Source: Ilex aquifolium
Lineage: Eukaryota > Streptophyta > Magnoliopsida > Aquifoliales > Aquifoliaceae
Direction of reading: 5' to 3'
DNA length: 64,000 nt
Assembly: GCA_951799425.1 (NCBI GenBank)
Contig: OX637398.1
Location: 2,728,001 to 2,792,000, forward strand
Positions 21,997-33,248 of this stretch are shown in pieces. The notes under the pieces were generated by a model that was not told the DNA's origin, made no database searches, and was given only the letters and a program-made list of their open reading frames with translations. Position 1 is the stretch's first letter; every line of letters begins with the position of its first letter. The position numbers and the translations under genes were made by a program.

Positions 21997-22145
21997 GACG
22001 AACTGTAAATTCAGACATTTGTAATTAAGTTATAAGAGATTTATCTTTAATGAATATTGATGGTCTCCTTTTGACCAGACTGAAGAGGAAATTAGTCGAA
22101 ATACGCGTAAATTGTCCGAACACTCTTAACCTTTAAACTAAAAAA
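21997..22145 (+). mobile_element. SINE remnant, family 2 (second copy)
   Basis: It carries the same 3' module as 17668-17812 (gaagaggaaattagtcgaaa, tacgcgtaaattg, cgaacac, taacctt) and ends in an A-rich tail. It also retains a tgatggtctcctttt block absent from the other copy. B box decayed. Confidence 0.55.
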
Positions 22146-23118
22146 TAAAAAAGAATAGAAAATAAGAGTATATGGCATCGAGGGGTACCATACCTCCATT
22201 TTTTAACTAATAAGAACGCACTATGTATATACTTTTTTATTTTATAATTATTTTTTTATCAACAACTAGAGATCATCTAAATCAAAATAAAGTGTCTAAA
22301 TTATTTTTCGACACCGTACCTCTGGTGTACCGTAGCCCTTACCCCATAGTTTCCTTGCACCTTCCTATTACCTGAAACCCTACATAGATACCCAGTGGGC
22401 GCAATAAAATGGTATCTTTGGGGAGGTCGGTAAATGGCTTGTGGCCCATGGACCATTAGCGAATCCTTTTTTGGACAGTGGCCCGATAGCCCAACGGGTT
22501 GGGATTCATTATTCTTATAGAACCAATGGCGATTCATGCAAGCTAAGTCATCAGATGGATAAATAGGCCACAAAAGAATTTTGATTGGGCCCGCCAATAA
22601 TATTTTTTTCTCGGAAAAAAAAATCCTAGGGAGTGGAATCGTGAGCACTATCATGAGTTACTCCTGCATGTGTTGCATTCATATCAATAAAAAATATTTA
22701 ATTCTACAACAACTTATATAGTATTATGTAAAAAAATTAAAAAATATATATAAAATACATATTTTCTATTTATAATACACATTTATCTTATTCTTTGTCT
22801 AATTTTATTTTAATTCATTTATTATTTGTATCAATTGATCACGTCATTTTCGAGTTTATATAAAATCAGATTTCTGTTAATAAGTAAGTAAAATTGAGAT
22901 CCCTACTCCCATACCAGTTGGCAGCTAACTTGTACTTATGATTAATGAGCTCAATTGTTTCAGATAAAACCAACAGGCGATTCTTTCAGATCTTATGTAT
23001 GACACTTCAATCAAAATACTCATTACTCCTCAATCAAAAATCTCGATCATTCACCACATACAGTTTCAATACAGACCACTTCAACACTAATCAGACAATC
23101 TTAGTGGGAAGTTAGAGA
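22146..23118. other. Intergenic, unidentified higher-GC segment
   Basis: 22330-22600 is less AT-rich than its surroundings and contains gcccattt/gggcccgcc-like words. A 117-codon minus-strand frame (22301-22654) covers it but shows no motif I recognise. It may be an old transposon fragment. Confidence 0.35.
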
Positions 23119-23126
23119 CATGATTG

Positions 23127-23544
23127 CAGGGGTGGCCCAATAGAATTGGAGGGCTAAAGTGAAATTTATAAATAAGATCATATTAATATTTAATAAAATA
23201 CTAATAAATACTAAATTGTGTTCATTCAAAATATATATATATTATTTTTTGATTCAAGATAAGGAAATAAAAATTAAGTTGCGGTATTTCAATTTTTTTA
23301 ATAAATAATTTTCAATAAATAATATAACTAAATCATTTATAGATTTTTAATTATGAGTCTTATTTATTGGGCTTAAAATTTTTTAATTGGGTTAAATTCT
23401 TATAGGGCCTTTTTACTGGGCCTAAACTAGTTGTGAACATAAAACTTTGACATGAGCTATTAATACAAACAAAAGTTTGGGACATTCCATCTAAGTGGGG
23501 TCTAAACCTCAGTCTTTAACAACTTAGTGGTTGGGCCGGACCTG
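23127..23544. mobile_element. hAT-type MITE 2, TSD CATGATTG
   Basis: The 418-bp element begins CAGGGGTGGCCCAA and ends TTGGGCCGGACCTG (inverted: CAGGTCCGGCCCAA). An exact 8-bp TSD, CATGATTG, lies at 23119-23126 and 23545-23552. The left end is closely similar to the hAT MITEs at 19786 and 39727 (ggctaaagtgaaa follows the TIR here and in MITE 1). No transposase. Confidence 0.9.
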
Positions 23545-23552
23545 CATGATTG

Positions 23553-23705
23553 TGTCATGTTAGTGGATCATAGTGGTACTTGCCAAAAAAATTGGGTAAT
23601 TTGGAAGTTGATATAAAAATTTAGATTTATTTGAGTACAACTACATTTAAGAAACTTATTTGGCCCTAAGTATATGTTTTTAAAAAAAGACTAAAAGGGT
23701 ATTTA
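23553..23705. other. Short spacer
   Basis: AT-rich, nothing recognised. Confidence 0.4.
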
Positions 23706-24670
23706 TTACTCCATTACTCTCTCTCCCTCCATTACTCTTTCACTCTCTCTTTCCTATTTTCTCGTTATCTATTTCTCTCTCTCTTTCTCTCATATTAATA
23801 ATTTTTTTAAAATATGTAAAGATTTAATTTAATTTTTTCATCTCTCTCTCTCTCTCTCTCTCACTCCCTCTCCCTTTATTTCCTTATTCTCTCCATTTTT
23901 CTCTCTCCTTATATCAACGTTATACAACACAATTACACTAATCAGTTGCACAAATTAGTTACAATTACCCTACAATATACTAAACAGTTACTCATGTGTT
24001 CTAATAAACTAAACAGTTACACTAAACAATTATACGAAATTACAACACCAATCCAATTTATCATTTTGTTATTTACATAAATTAAAGAGTTACATTATTT
24101 AGTATCACGACATGATTACACCAATTATATACACCAAATTGAGTTTATCATTATCCAAAAAACTTTACCATTATACTAAATTTGAAATATATGATTGGTG
24201 TAACGATATCGCGATATTAAATAGTGCAACTATTTAGTTTATGTAAACAACTGAATAACAAATTGGATTGGTGTTATAAATTTGTGTAATTATTTTGTGT
24301 AACTGTTTGATTTATTAGAATGCATGAGTAACTGCTTGGTGTATTATATGACAATTGTAACTGATTGGTGTAACTGATTAGTGTAATTGTGTTGTTTTAA
24401 TGTTGATATAAATAAATAGAGAGATAAAATAGGAAGAGTGAGAAATGATTAGAGAAAATAGGGGGGGAGAGAGAAAATAAGGGAGAGAGATGAAAAAATA
24501 AATCAAATATTTACATATTTGAAAAGAAAATAAATTATCAATGATAGATATAGAGAGAAAATAGGGGAGAGATGGGGAAAGAGAGAGATTGAGAGAAAAT
24601 AGGGGAGAGATAGTGAGAGAGTCTAATAAAATCTTTACATATTTGATTAGATATATAATTGTCAATCAAG
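23706..24670. repeat. Large foldback element (~0.95 kb) with CT/GA-rich outer arms
   Basis: A long inverted repeat. The core left arm, 23909-~24128, begins ttatatcaacgttatacaac. It pairs with the right arm, ~24190-24412, which ends gttgatataa, through several blocks such as accaatccaattt/aaattggattggtg. Outside the core, the left flank is CT-rich (ctctctctccctcc) and the right is GA-rich (gagagagaaaataaggg). A mid-arm block (gatgaaaaaat...tttacatattt) also pairs. The open frames are by-products. No TSD recognised; superfamily unknown. Confidence 0.75.
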
Positions 24671-26240
24671 AATGCAAAATTTAAAGGAGCGTATTTAGGT
24701 AAAACAGTTTTGATTTTATTTAAATTTTGTACCTAAACACAATATGTTTTATTAAAATTAAACTTAATAGAGTAAATAACTTATTTATACATTTTTCTTC
24801 AAATAAGTCTAAAAAATTATACCTACAGCAAAAAAACTCAAAAAAGTTGACTATATATACGGGTTGATGAATTAGACACTGAGCTCGAAAGAGTAGTCGG
24901 TCCAAATCTGATCACCTATTAAAAAAATTAAAAGTTGTATTAAAGTTTAACGTGGACCTAAATTTAAGGCATATAGATGGAAATAGATTGAGAAAGCCGA
25001 GTGGTTTTATGGATATGGGAAGGTGGGGTATTTGGGCAGTGGCAGTTAGAGATAATGAAGAATTCAAATTAGTATATTGAATTGAAGTGATTTAGATACT
25101 TATTTGGAACTAAATTACCTATAGCATAACATCATATATATTTAAGGAAATTAAAAAAATTCAAAATGTAGTTTTGGAGTTCTTACAATGAGCTAAATTT
25201 AAATAGGATATAACTATAAGTCGTCCCGTGTGATGTACAAAATTTATAACAAGTCTTATTATAGGTAATTCGAGCCTTCCTCTTTTTCAATCATACAATA
25301 TGGACAATTCAAAAATAATTAAAGTCTATAGGAGTTAATTTTTAAAAATAAAAATTGAATGAGAGGTGGTTAATTGATAATATAATAAAAATGTGGTTAT
25401 ATTGGCCAAGTGTTGATAGTTGAGTAGAGAATACCTCCCATCATTTAAGTTGTCAAAAAGTAAATAACAATAAAATCTTGGTAAAGTGATCTAACACTAA
25501 ATAGGGTCTAAAGCGAAAATTTAAATTAGGTCTTATTACATTTTAAAATAATATCCATAATATTTTATAATTATTAAAATCTATAAATATATTTATTAAA
25601 AATTATGTTATTGATTTTTGAGATTCAAAAGTACTTATTAGATTTTTTATTTTTTTAACATATAGTATAGTTAATCTAAATATAGTGTAATACTTGATAT
25701 AAAGGTGATATAGAATTTTACTAGATTTAATATTGGTACAATCAATAGAAAGAAAAAAAATTATAAATAACAACACCTAAGCCAAATATTATAGACTCAA
25801 ATAGAGTTTTATGTTGTCATTTATAATACAAACAAATTCTCAACAAACCCTTGAATCTAAACAACTCTAATTATTAGATTTTAGAAAAATCAACAAATGA
25901 AATAAGTTTCAAGTTATTTAAACTAGTTGACAATATTATATACTTTTGTTACAAAAAATAAAATTTAACTTAATTGAACCTAGATGTAAAATCTTTCCTA
26001 TAAATTTTTAGGGGCTGTACAAATCAAATTGGGTTTGATTGAAGATAAGTATACAAGTTTTATAAGAAGCTTCAAAAATAAAATTAGGGTTAATTAAATT
26101 TTGATCCTAAAATTCCTTTTGTGGTCCTAAAAATAACAAAAGGTTTACTTGAACATGAGTTTAAAAATTTTATTTGAGAGCTAAAAATAAATTAGGTTGA
26201 CTTGTGGCTAAAAATTTGATTTGAGACGATAAAAATTAGG
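24671..26240. other. Intergenic, AT-rich, nothing recognised
   Basis: 1.5 kb of very AT-rich DNA. No gene, no clear repeat boundary. Confidence 0.5.
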
Positions 26241-27244
26241 GAGAATTACACCCAAATCCCTTGAGGTGACCCCCTGACATTTGAAATATTGCACACAGAT
26301 CTCTTAAGGTATGTACGTGCGTAACACTTACACCCCTGTTGTAAATATATCTGTTAATAAATTACACTTACACCCCCTGAAATTTATAAGTATATAATAT
26401 TTAGACCCCTTAAGTTTAAAATATTATATTTAGACTAAAAATATTTTAATCAAAGATAGAATACCAAATATTTTAAATTTTACAACCAAAATCCAAGTTC
26501 TATTGTATCATTTATTGAAATAAAATTAAATTAAAAATTAAATTTTTTCTTAAAAAATCATAATTAGTATACAATTATACTATTTATTGGAATAAAACTA
26601 AAAAATCAAACAAAGGGGTCTAAGTCATTTATAATAGAACATAAATTTTATATCCAAAATTCATGTTCAATTATGTCATTTATTGAAATAAAATCAAAAA
26701 TAAAAGTCTAATTTTTTTAAAAAAAATCGTAGTTAGTATATAATTATATTATTTATTAGAATAAAACTAAAAAATTAAACAATGAGTCAAACTGTAATGA
26801 ACACAATATCTTTAAGCTTTAATTGAGGTAGTTTGGTATTTTAATTTGGTCATTTAAACGACCAAATTAAATTTCAATAGACAATATAATTGTATACTAA
26901 TTACAATTTTTTAAGAAAAAAAATTAAATTTTTATTTTTGATTTTATTTCAATAAATGATACAATAGAACATGAATTTTGGTTGTAAAATTTAAAATATT
27001 TGATATTTTATCTTTAATTGGAGTATTTTTGGTCTAAGTATAATATTTTAAACTTAATGGGTCTAAGTATTATATACTTACAAACTTCAAGGGTTTAAGT
27101 GTAATTTACTAACGAATATATTTACAGCAGGAGCCTAAGTGTTACGTGCGCACAAACCTCAGGAGTCTGTGTGTAATATTTCAAATGTCAGCGGGTCTGA
27201 GTGATTAAGTGACAAATCTCAGGGGGTCTAGGTGTAAAGTGAAC
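26241..27244. mobile_element. Giant foldback MITE (~1 kb), probably Mutator-like
   Basis: The left end (gagaattacacccaaatccc ttgagg) pairs with the reverse complement of the right end (actttacacctagacccc ctgaga). The arms stay paired for 350 bp or more (for example gacatttgaaatattgcacaca/gacatttgaaatattacacaca, tgtatcatttattgaaat). The left arm also carries an internal direct duplication of about 150 bp (26484-26625 and 26645-26790). Long TIRs suggest a MULE-type MITE, but I could not find the expected 9-bp TSD. A relative lies at 55231-55668. Confidence 0.78.
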
Positions 27245-29560
27245 TTAGTTAAATATTGATCTAATTTTTTTTAAAACCCTAAAAATAGAATTAGATTTAA
27301 TTGAGCCTCCTCAAATTGGGGCCTCCATGTACTTGAATATTTTCATTTCTATGTATGTTTACCATATTTGATTCGTTGATAACAGTTGAAAAAACTCTTT
27401 TATTAGTTAAAAAGAAATAAATTCTAGATTAATATTATTTTGTTAGTTAAAAATTCTCATACAATCTGATTGTTTATTCTAACAATAAAGCTTTTACTTC
27501 CCACCCCTATGAGCTATCTTAATAATTTTATCCCACTCTTATTGGTTCTCTTAACAATTTTATCCCACGAATTAAACTTTTTAACTTCTCCCGTAAAAGA
27601 GATGTAATTCTTACCATACCTAATGGTAGGGTTTCATATAAGAGAGAAGCCTTCCATATGGGGTGTTCTCGCCAGGTTTGTTCTTTGGCTTTTGATATGT
27701 AGATATCTTCACTTTTTTCTTATTCAATAGGGGTTTTGTTTATATATTAAATTGTGCTAATTTATATTGTGATAATCAAAATGATTCGGAAGACAACGAG
27801 CTTTTTAAAAATGGTTGTCATGCTTACAACACATCACTCAAATCTAACGATTTTTCTTATAATAAGACAAAAATATGTAAAATTATTGGAGTTCCTTTCT
27901 TTACTCCACAAAAATTTCAATTTTTTATTTACTATTATGCTTTTTTATAACAACTACATGAGTAACAACGATAAATAAGATCGAAAGAATGATACTTCCA
28001 CTAATACTTTCCACGAGTTGGTGTATTTCCGCTAATACATTGAAACACAATTGTGGCATGGCTGGATCATCCCTCCTGTACTACTTGAGCAACAAATTCC
28101 TGCAAAGTGGTCTCAAAGCAATAGCAACCAGATTACACAAACGTGAAACCAAGGCATGGCATCTGGATAAACAACTAAAGCATATTAATTAACAAAACTA
28201 ATAGTCACACACTGGCCCACATGTGTAGGTAAACCCAAAAATAATATATCAAAAACACAAAAAATAATGCAAGAAAAATAATAAAGAAAAGATGAAGGGA
28301 GGTGAAACAAGGAAGACTTACACAAAAAAATATATATATATTAAGAAACTGTGTATTAATCTTTTAAGTTGGTTATCACTCGTGTTAAGGATACAAGACA
28401 TATCCTTCCTTAATCCAACATGTCACATAAACACGTCTAGAACAAATGTCACATAAGGAAAATGAATGACTGGACCAAGAAAAAGTTGCTATAGCCAAAT
28501 GTCTGACTTCCAAAATGTTCACAACCCAACAACTGAGGTTTCCAGCATTTAACCCAAAAACATTTTGCGGAAGATGTTTCTAGCATTTCTTCTCGAAACT
28601 ATGCGGAAGATGTTTCTAGCATTTCTTCTCCAAACTACCTCTTCATACCCAATCAAACATTTGTTCTTGAACCTAAAGCCTCTATCAATCACGTCACTCC
28701 ATGCAACACTTCATTGAAAAGAAGAAATTCGTAGTCGAAGAGCCACGGATTGCTCTTAAGAAGGGTTTTCTCAGCAAAAGTTAGTCATTCTTTGGGAAGG
28801 TTTACCCATATTATCTATTCTTATTCATGTCCACACAAAAATGCAACATCTTAAGACTAACCTGAAGATAGGGAAATTGGTCATGACTATAATATGAGGA
28901 GAGCTATCTTTGAACAATTTCTTCTGTGAGCTGCCCACGAGCCCCACGTTCGAGATGTGTCTTTGGCCATAGAGAAGCAAATAAAGATGTAGAGATAAGG
29001 AAAGTACAAGAAGAAAAGGAAGAGAAAGGGAAATAATGAAAGCGCAAATATTTGATATAGAGAGATAGAGAAGAGGACTATGAGAAGAAAAAATTCAATA
29101 ATCTTATATATAAAGATATAATACATAAAAATGATATTTTGGTTTTATAAAGGAGTTCCTGACCCAATATAGAGGAGAAGGAAATGAGCTCTTTTGTATT
29201 GAACTTGATTCTCAAATTTTGGATCAAAGGGCTACCCAATGACCTTTTTTATAGGGCTTAAGAGAATCTTCACTATTTTTACACATTTACTAGAATTGAT
29301 ATTTTCACAAGATTTAGTTAGAATGTTCTACAACTACTAGAAAAAGGACTAACTTTGGATATGTCACATAAATTAATCTAAGACCCAATTTTTTGCTTGT
29401 ATTAAATGTCAATACGGGAAAGATTTAATAAAATAATTTTGATTTTCTTTTGGCAATTCGATATGATTGCTATTCCATGAGATCAAATTTAATAGCCGCT
29501 AATTTTCTGTCAAATTGAGTTTTCTTCCCCCTCATTGCTTTGGAGTGGTCCCATGGGTGG
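27245..29560. other. Intergenic, nothing recognised
   Basis: 2.3 kb spacer. It contains a 36-bp direct tandem duplication at 28565-28638 (gcggaagatgtttctagcat twice). The 67-codon frame at 27989-28192 and the 79-codon minus frame at 28887-29126 show no family motifs. Confidence 0.45.
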
Positions 29561-29568
29561 ATGGATAT

Positions 29569-30113
29569 TGATGATGCACAAATCGGTTTCGTGCAAGTTC
29601 AACAGTCAAGAAGGTGAATAGGTATTGATCAATGTGCAGTAAACAAACAATCAATGACAAAAATAGCAAATAAAAGATCAACACAGAGGTTTATAGTGGT
29701 TCGGCCGTGGCCTACGTCCACTTTGAATGGCAACGGTGGCCTTGGTGTTCTTTATTAGTGAATAATCGTCACCGGAGGGTTTACACCGGAGAGCTACAAT
29801 GTTGTGCAAGGTAGGAGATGAGGTTTCTTGGGAGGCGTGCCCTAGATGATGAGAGGACTTACATTTATAAAGTTAGGGTTTTGAGGTGAGACGGTGACGT
29901 GAGGGAGAGATTTCCTACTTGTTTTGGTAATTACAAATTTGGTAGGATTTCTCCGTGCGCCGCATTTCTCTCCCCCGTATTCCAATTCTTTTGGAGGAGA
30001 GCCCCAGCTGGATTGGACTTGAACTTGGGCTTGGTGGGTCTTTGCATGGTTGGGCTCTTCAATCGAGGTTGGGCCTTTTCACATAAACTGGGCTATTTGG
30101 GCTTGACCCATCA
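29569..30113 (-). mobile_element. Solo LTR, TGATG-type, TSD GATAT
   Basis: On the minus strand this 545-bp element starts TGATGGGTCAAGCCCAAA and ends TTTGTGCATCATCA, the same ends as the gypsy LTR at 3264-3826. The 5-bp TSD GATAT lies at 29564-29568 and 30114-30118. The shared internal block (gtggacgtaggccac ... gaaccactataaa) sits at 29691-29721. Only one LTR is present and nothing internal, so the rest was removed by LTR-LTR recombination. The frames across it are not genes. Confidence 0.93.
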
Positions 30114-30118
30114 GATAT

Positions 30119-31456
30119 GGTGATATATATACCATGTATCATATATTTGAGACCCCCCTTGGAAATCATATATTAGTATGGTTTGGTCCCCTCCATCATC
30201 ATTGATCATACACAAACCATGTAACAAAATTAAAGATACGATAAAAATTATAAATTTGGTTACTTTGGCCCGTCCGATTGAAACACTTGTTAGCACGGTC
30301 TCCTCATTTTTGTAGTTTTACTATTCACATTACTCTTTTTTGACAGACACATGAGACACGTGTTAAAAAATGAAGGATCATAATTTAACAAAAGTCATCA
30401 CATGCACTTTACGTGGTTGTCAATTTGACAAATATTTGTAACGGACGTTATGGCTCGGGTCACATTGCTACCAATTAATTTTATTGAGGGTGTAATTTAA
30501 AATAATTAAATTTTTAAGGGTACAAATTGAAATTTTTTTAATCTTTTGAGGTGCAAACTGCTATTAGCCCTTAAAATAATAAATCTAGTTGAACCAAATT
30601 ATCTACTTGTATCTTGTTTGCTACTAGTAGCTTGCTTTTCCTTCTTCCTCGAACAGCCAATTATATTTCTCCACGTGGATAGTTTTTGTAACTTTCGCCA
30701 GTACTGGAGGCACTGTCTATTCTTCTTTGTCTGATTTATCGTAGCAGATATAAACATTTGACCTTTTGATTTAATCATGACCGTCGATTCTAATAGAGTC
30801 CCACACGAACAAAACTCCTCAAAGTAGATGAAAATTATAGGTGTACCGACATATTAATTTTTCTTTTCCCACTTATGGAAAGGGTTGCTTTTGGCCTTAT
30901 TAGGTTTGATTAAGAATATAAACGTTGATTATTACAAAATAATCACGACAAAAAATGTGGACCCCCCAGTGCACACGAAATGACCATTATACCTACACAA
31001 AGGATATATTAGATGGCAATTGATAAGGGTGTTTTGGTATTTTAGTCTGCAAAGTGTTAATATGCATTAATGGCTAACTTAATTATTCCTTAAGTCGGTT
31101 TAGTAATTGGGGTTATCCTGATGGTGCAATGTTATTGAGGCTTAATTTACTGACCTAATTTGCTGACCTAATTCACTATGACATTTGGATTGACTGAGGG
31201 GCCCATCAAACATTAAAACTTGGTGTTGATCAAATGGTTCTACTGAAGTCACATTATTATGTCAACAAATTAGATCAAATTTTTAGGTTCAAATAGCATT
31301 ATTCTATCGTGATGATTATAACTTCGAATTAGTACACAAGAAGGAATGAAAGATAAATGTGTTTAATTTCAAGATACTTATGGTATATTTTGTAGGTTGG
31401 ATATAAAAATTAAAGGATGGAAAACGAGAGTCAAGAGTAAGAGTAAGAGTAATATA
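30119..31456. other. Intergenic, nothing recognised
   Basis: Spacer between two solo LTRs. The segment at 30300-30560 has the style of an old MITE (acacgtgttaaaaaatgaagg, aagggtacaaattgaa) but I could not define ends. Confidence 0.4.
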
Positions 31457-31461
31457 CTTTA

Positions 31462-32059
31462 TGATGATATCAAAAATATGTCTAAGGTTGAGCTCGGATA
31501 TTCAGCTTGGACCTTCTAAGTTCAGGTCACTCAGCCCTTCACAGATAACTAGGGAAGTTAAGATCGACACCTCCTCCCCAGCAATTACACCTCTACAAAA
31601 ATAGCATGGAAGACAGCTGGCTTCCACCCAAACATCACATATAACGTAACGGTCTTATATTTGAGCAAAAAAGTCGTAAACGTCTCAACGATATCCATGA
31701 CAATCGCATAAAAGACGCAACCGTTACAAGAAGAAGGTAAGAATCATGTCAAAGATCAGACAAGACTTCAGAAGACTATAAATAAGAGGCATATCTCTCA
31801 CAATAAGAGGGAGATAATTAGCCTACGCATTACTCTGTGCAAATCCCCATTTTTATTAATAATATCATCCCCAGGAGCAAGAGACTCCCTTAAAAGTGGA
31901 TTAGCCGAGCTCCTGAGTTGGTGAACCATTATAAACTCTCTATGTGCAATTCTCCACTTCTCTTGTTCAATTCTTAAGAGCCTAGGAGCTTCGACTGAGT
32001 CATTCAGTGACCACTAATCTCTAAATATCATAAGCTCTGTTGTATGACATACACCATCA
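31462..32059 (+). mobile_element. Solo LTR, TGATG-type, imperfect TSD CTTT(A/C)
   Basis: The 598-bp element starts TGATGATATC and ends ACACCATCA. A TATA box (gactataaataag, near 31775) is followed by aataatatc and then the block caggagcaagagactccc ... gtgga(t)tagccgagctc ... ggtgaaccattataaac. The solo LTR at 52266-52974 has the same order. The flanks are CTTTA (31457-31461) and CTTTC (32060-32064), a TSD with one mismatch. No internal region remains. Confidence 0.85.
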
Positions 32060-32064
32060 CTTTC

Positions 32065-32948
32065 TATTTTTCTAAGGAGGAATTCTTCTTCCCTCTTGTT
32101 GTGCTTGGTAGAAATGATTAATTTTTTGTGTTTGGTAGGATGTAAAAATGGAATGATGGAAAAATTAATATGTACATATTATATAATAGATAAATATAAT
32201 ATATGCATATATTAAAAGACTAGTTTACGTGCACTTCGACTAATTCTCTCTATTGTTTGGTCAAAGACAAGTTATTCACATCAAGACTTGAGTATTTATG
32301 AAGAATAAATCCCTCATAATCTGGGCCCAAAGGGTTGCCAAAATTTAAACTCAGAACGTCTGGATTTATACCTCGTCTCTATTACCATTTGAGCTACCTT
32401 TTGGGGTTCTTCCTATTTTCTTTCCTTACCGAATATGATATTTTATCTGTCCTTCAACTTTTCATCATTCCTATTTTCCTTTCTTTTATTTTTCTATCAT
32501 ATCAAACAAAGAATTAGGAAAATTCACACGACTTGTTAATCAATCAGCCAAAAATTCTAGCTGAATGCAGACAATTTGCAAGATTAAGATGATCATGAAA
32601 CTAATCTGAGAGGTTTTTTGGGTCGTCGGCAAAATTTCCGGTGACCGTATTATCAGTAATGAAAAATGTGAAATTCTCTCTAGAGTTCAATGAAGTACTA
32701 GTACTTTTGAAAAATCTAGTACATTGAAGAGCAACAATGAGGCATCTGAAAATAGTATGAAGAGTTTTACTACAGTATTTTATGCATCAAAACAAATGAT
32801 AAACAAAACATGGTCAATATAGTAGAGTACCATTACCATCAATAATGTGTATAAGTTGAAGAAAATGAAGCATGGATGCTCTCCATCGTCACATCACGAA
32901 AGCCAAATAATTGGAATCCAAACGTCTTTCAATGCATTTATCGTGTGC
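32065..32948. other. Intergenic, nothing recognised
   Basis: AT-rich spacer; no gene or repeat boundary seen. Confidence 0.4.
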
Positions 32949-33248
32949 TAATAATATTTTTTGTCCTTAAAGTATATATTTTTTATCAATTTAGACCTTA
33001 ATGTATCAATTTGTGTCATTTTAATCTCCACATAAACGGACTGTTAAGTTTTTTTACGGAAGTGGCCACGTGTCAGTTTTTTAGACAGTATCACGTGTCT
33101 AACATATGATCATTCTGTCAAAAACTTAACGATTTGCCTATATGAAGACTAAAATAACACAAATTGAATATTTTAAAAACTAAATTAACAAAATTGATAC
33201 ATTGATGATTAAACTGATAAAAAATGCATAAACCAAAAATATTATTAA
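32949..33248. mobile_element. Inverted-repeat MITE, family shared with 59851-60382
   Basis: The ends taataatattttttgtcc and caaaaatattatta are inverted copies. Inside, the left arm (ttttatcaatttagacctt ... gtgtcattttaat) pairs with the right (actaaaataacacaaatt ... aaactgataaaaaatgc). The centre carries gttaagtttttttacggaag and a cacgtgtc word, both found in the copy at 59851. A TAA/TTA target site (PIF/Tourist-like) is possible but merges with the palindromic end. Confidence 0.75.

Noticed and set aside
22301..22654. 117-codon minus-strand frame as a gene
   Set aside because: No motif, no introns or promoter recognised, low-complexity flanks; possibly old transposon DNA.
24378..24665. 95-codon hydrophobic minus-strand frame
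   Set aside because: It is the translated GA/CT-rich arm of a foldback repeat; composition alone explains the Ser/Leu/Ile/Phe richness.
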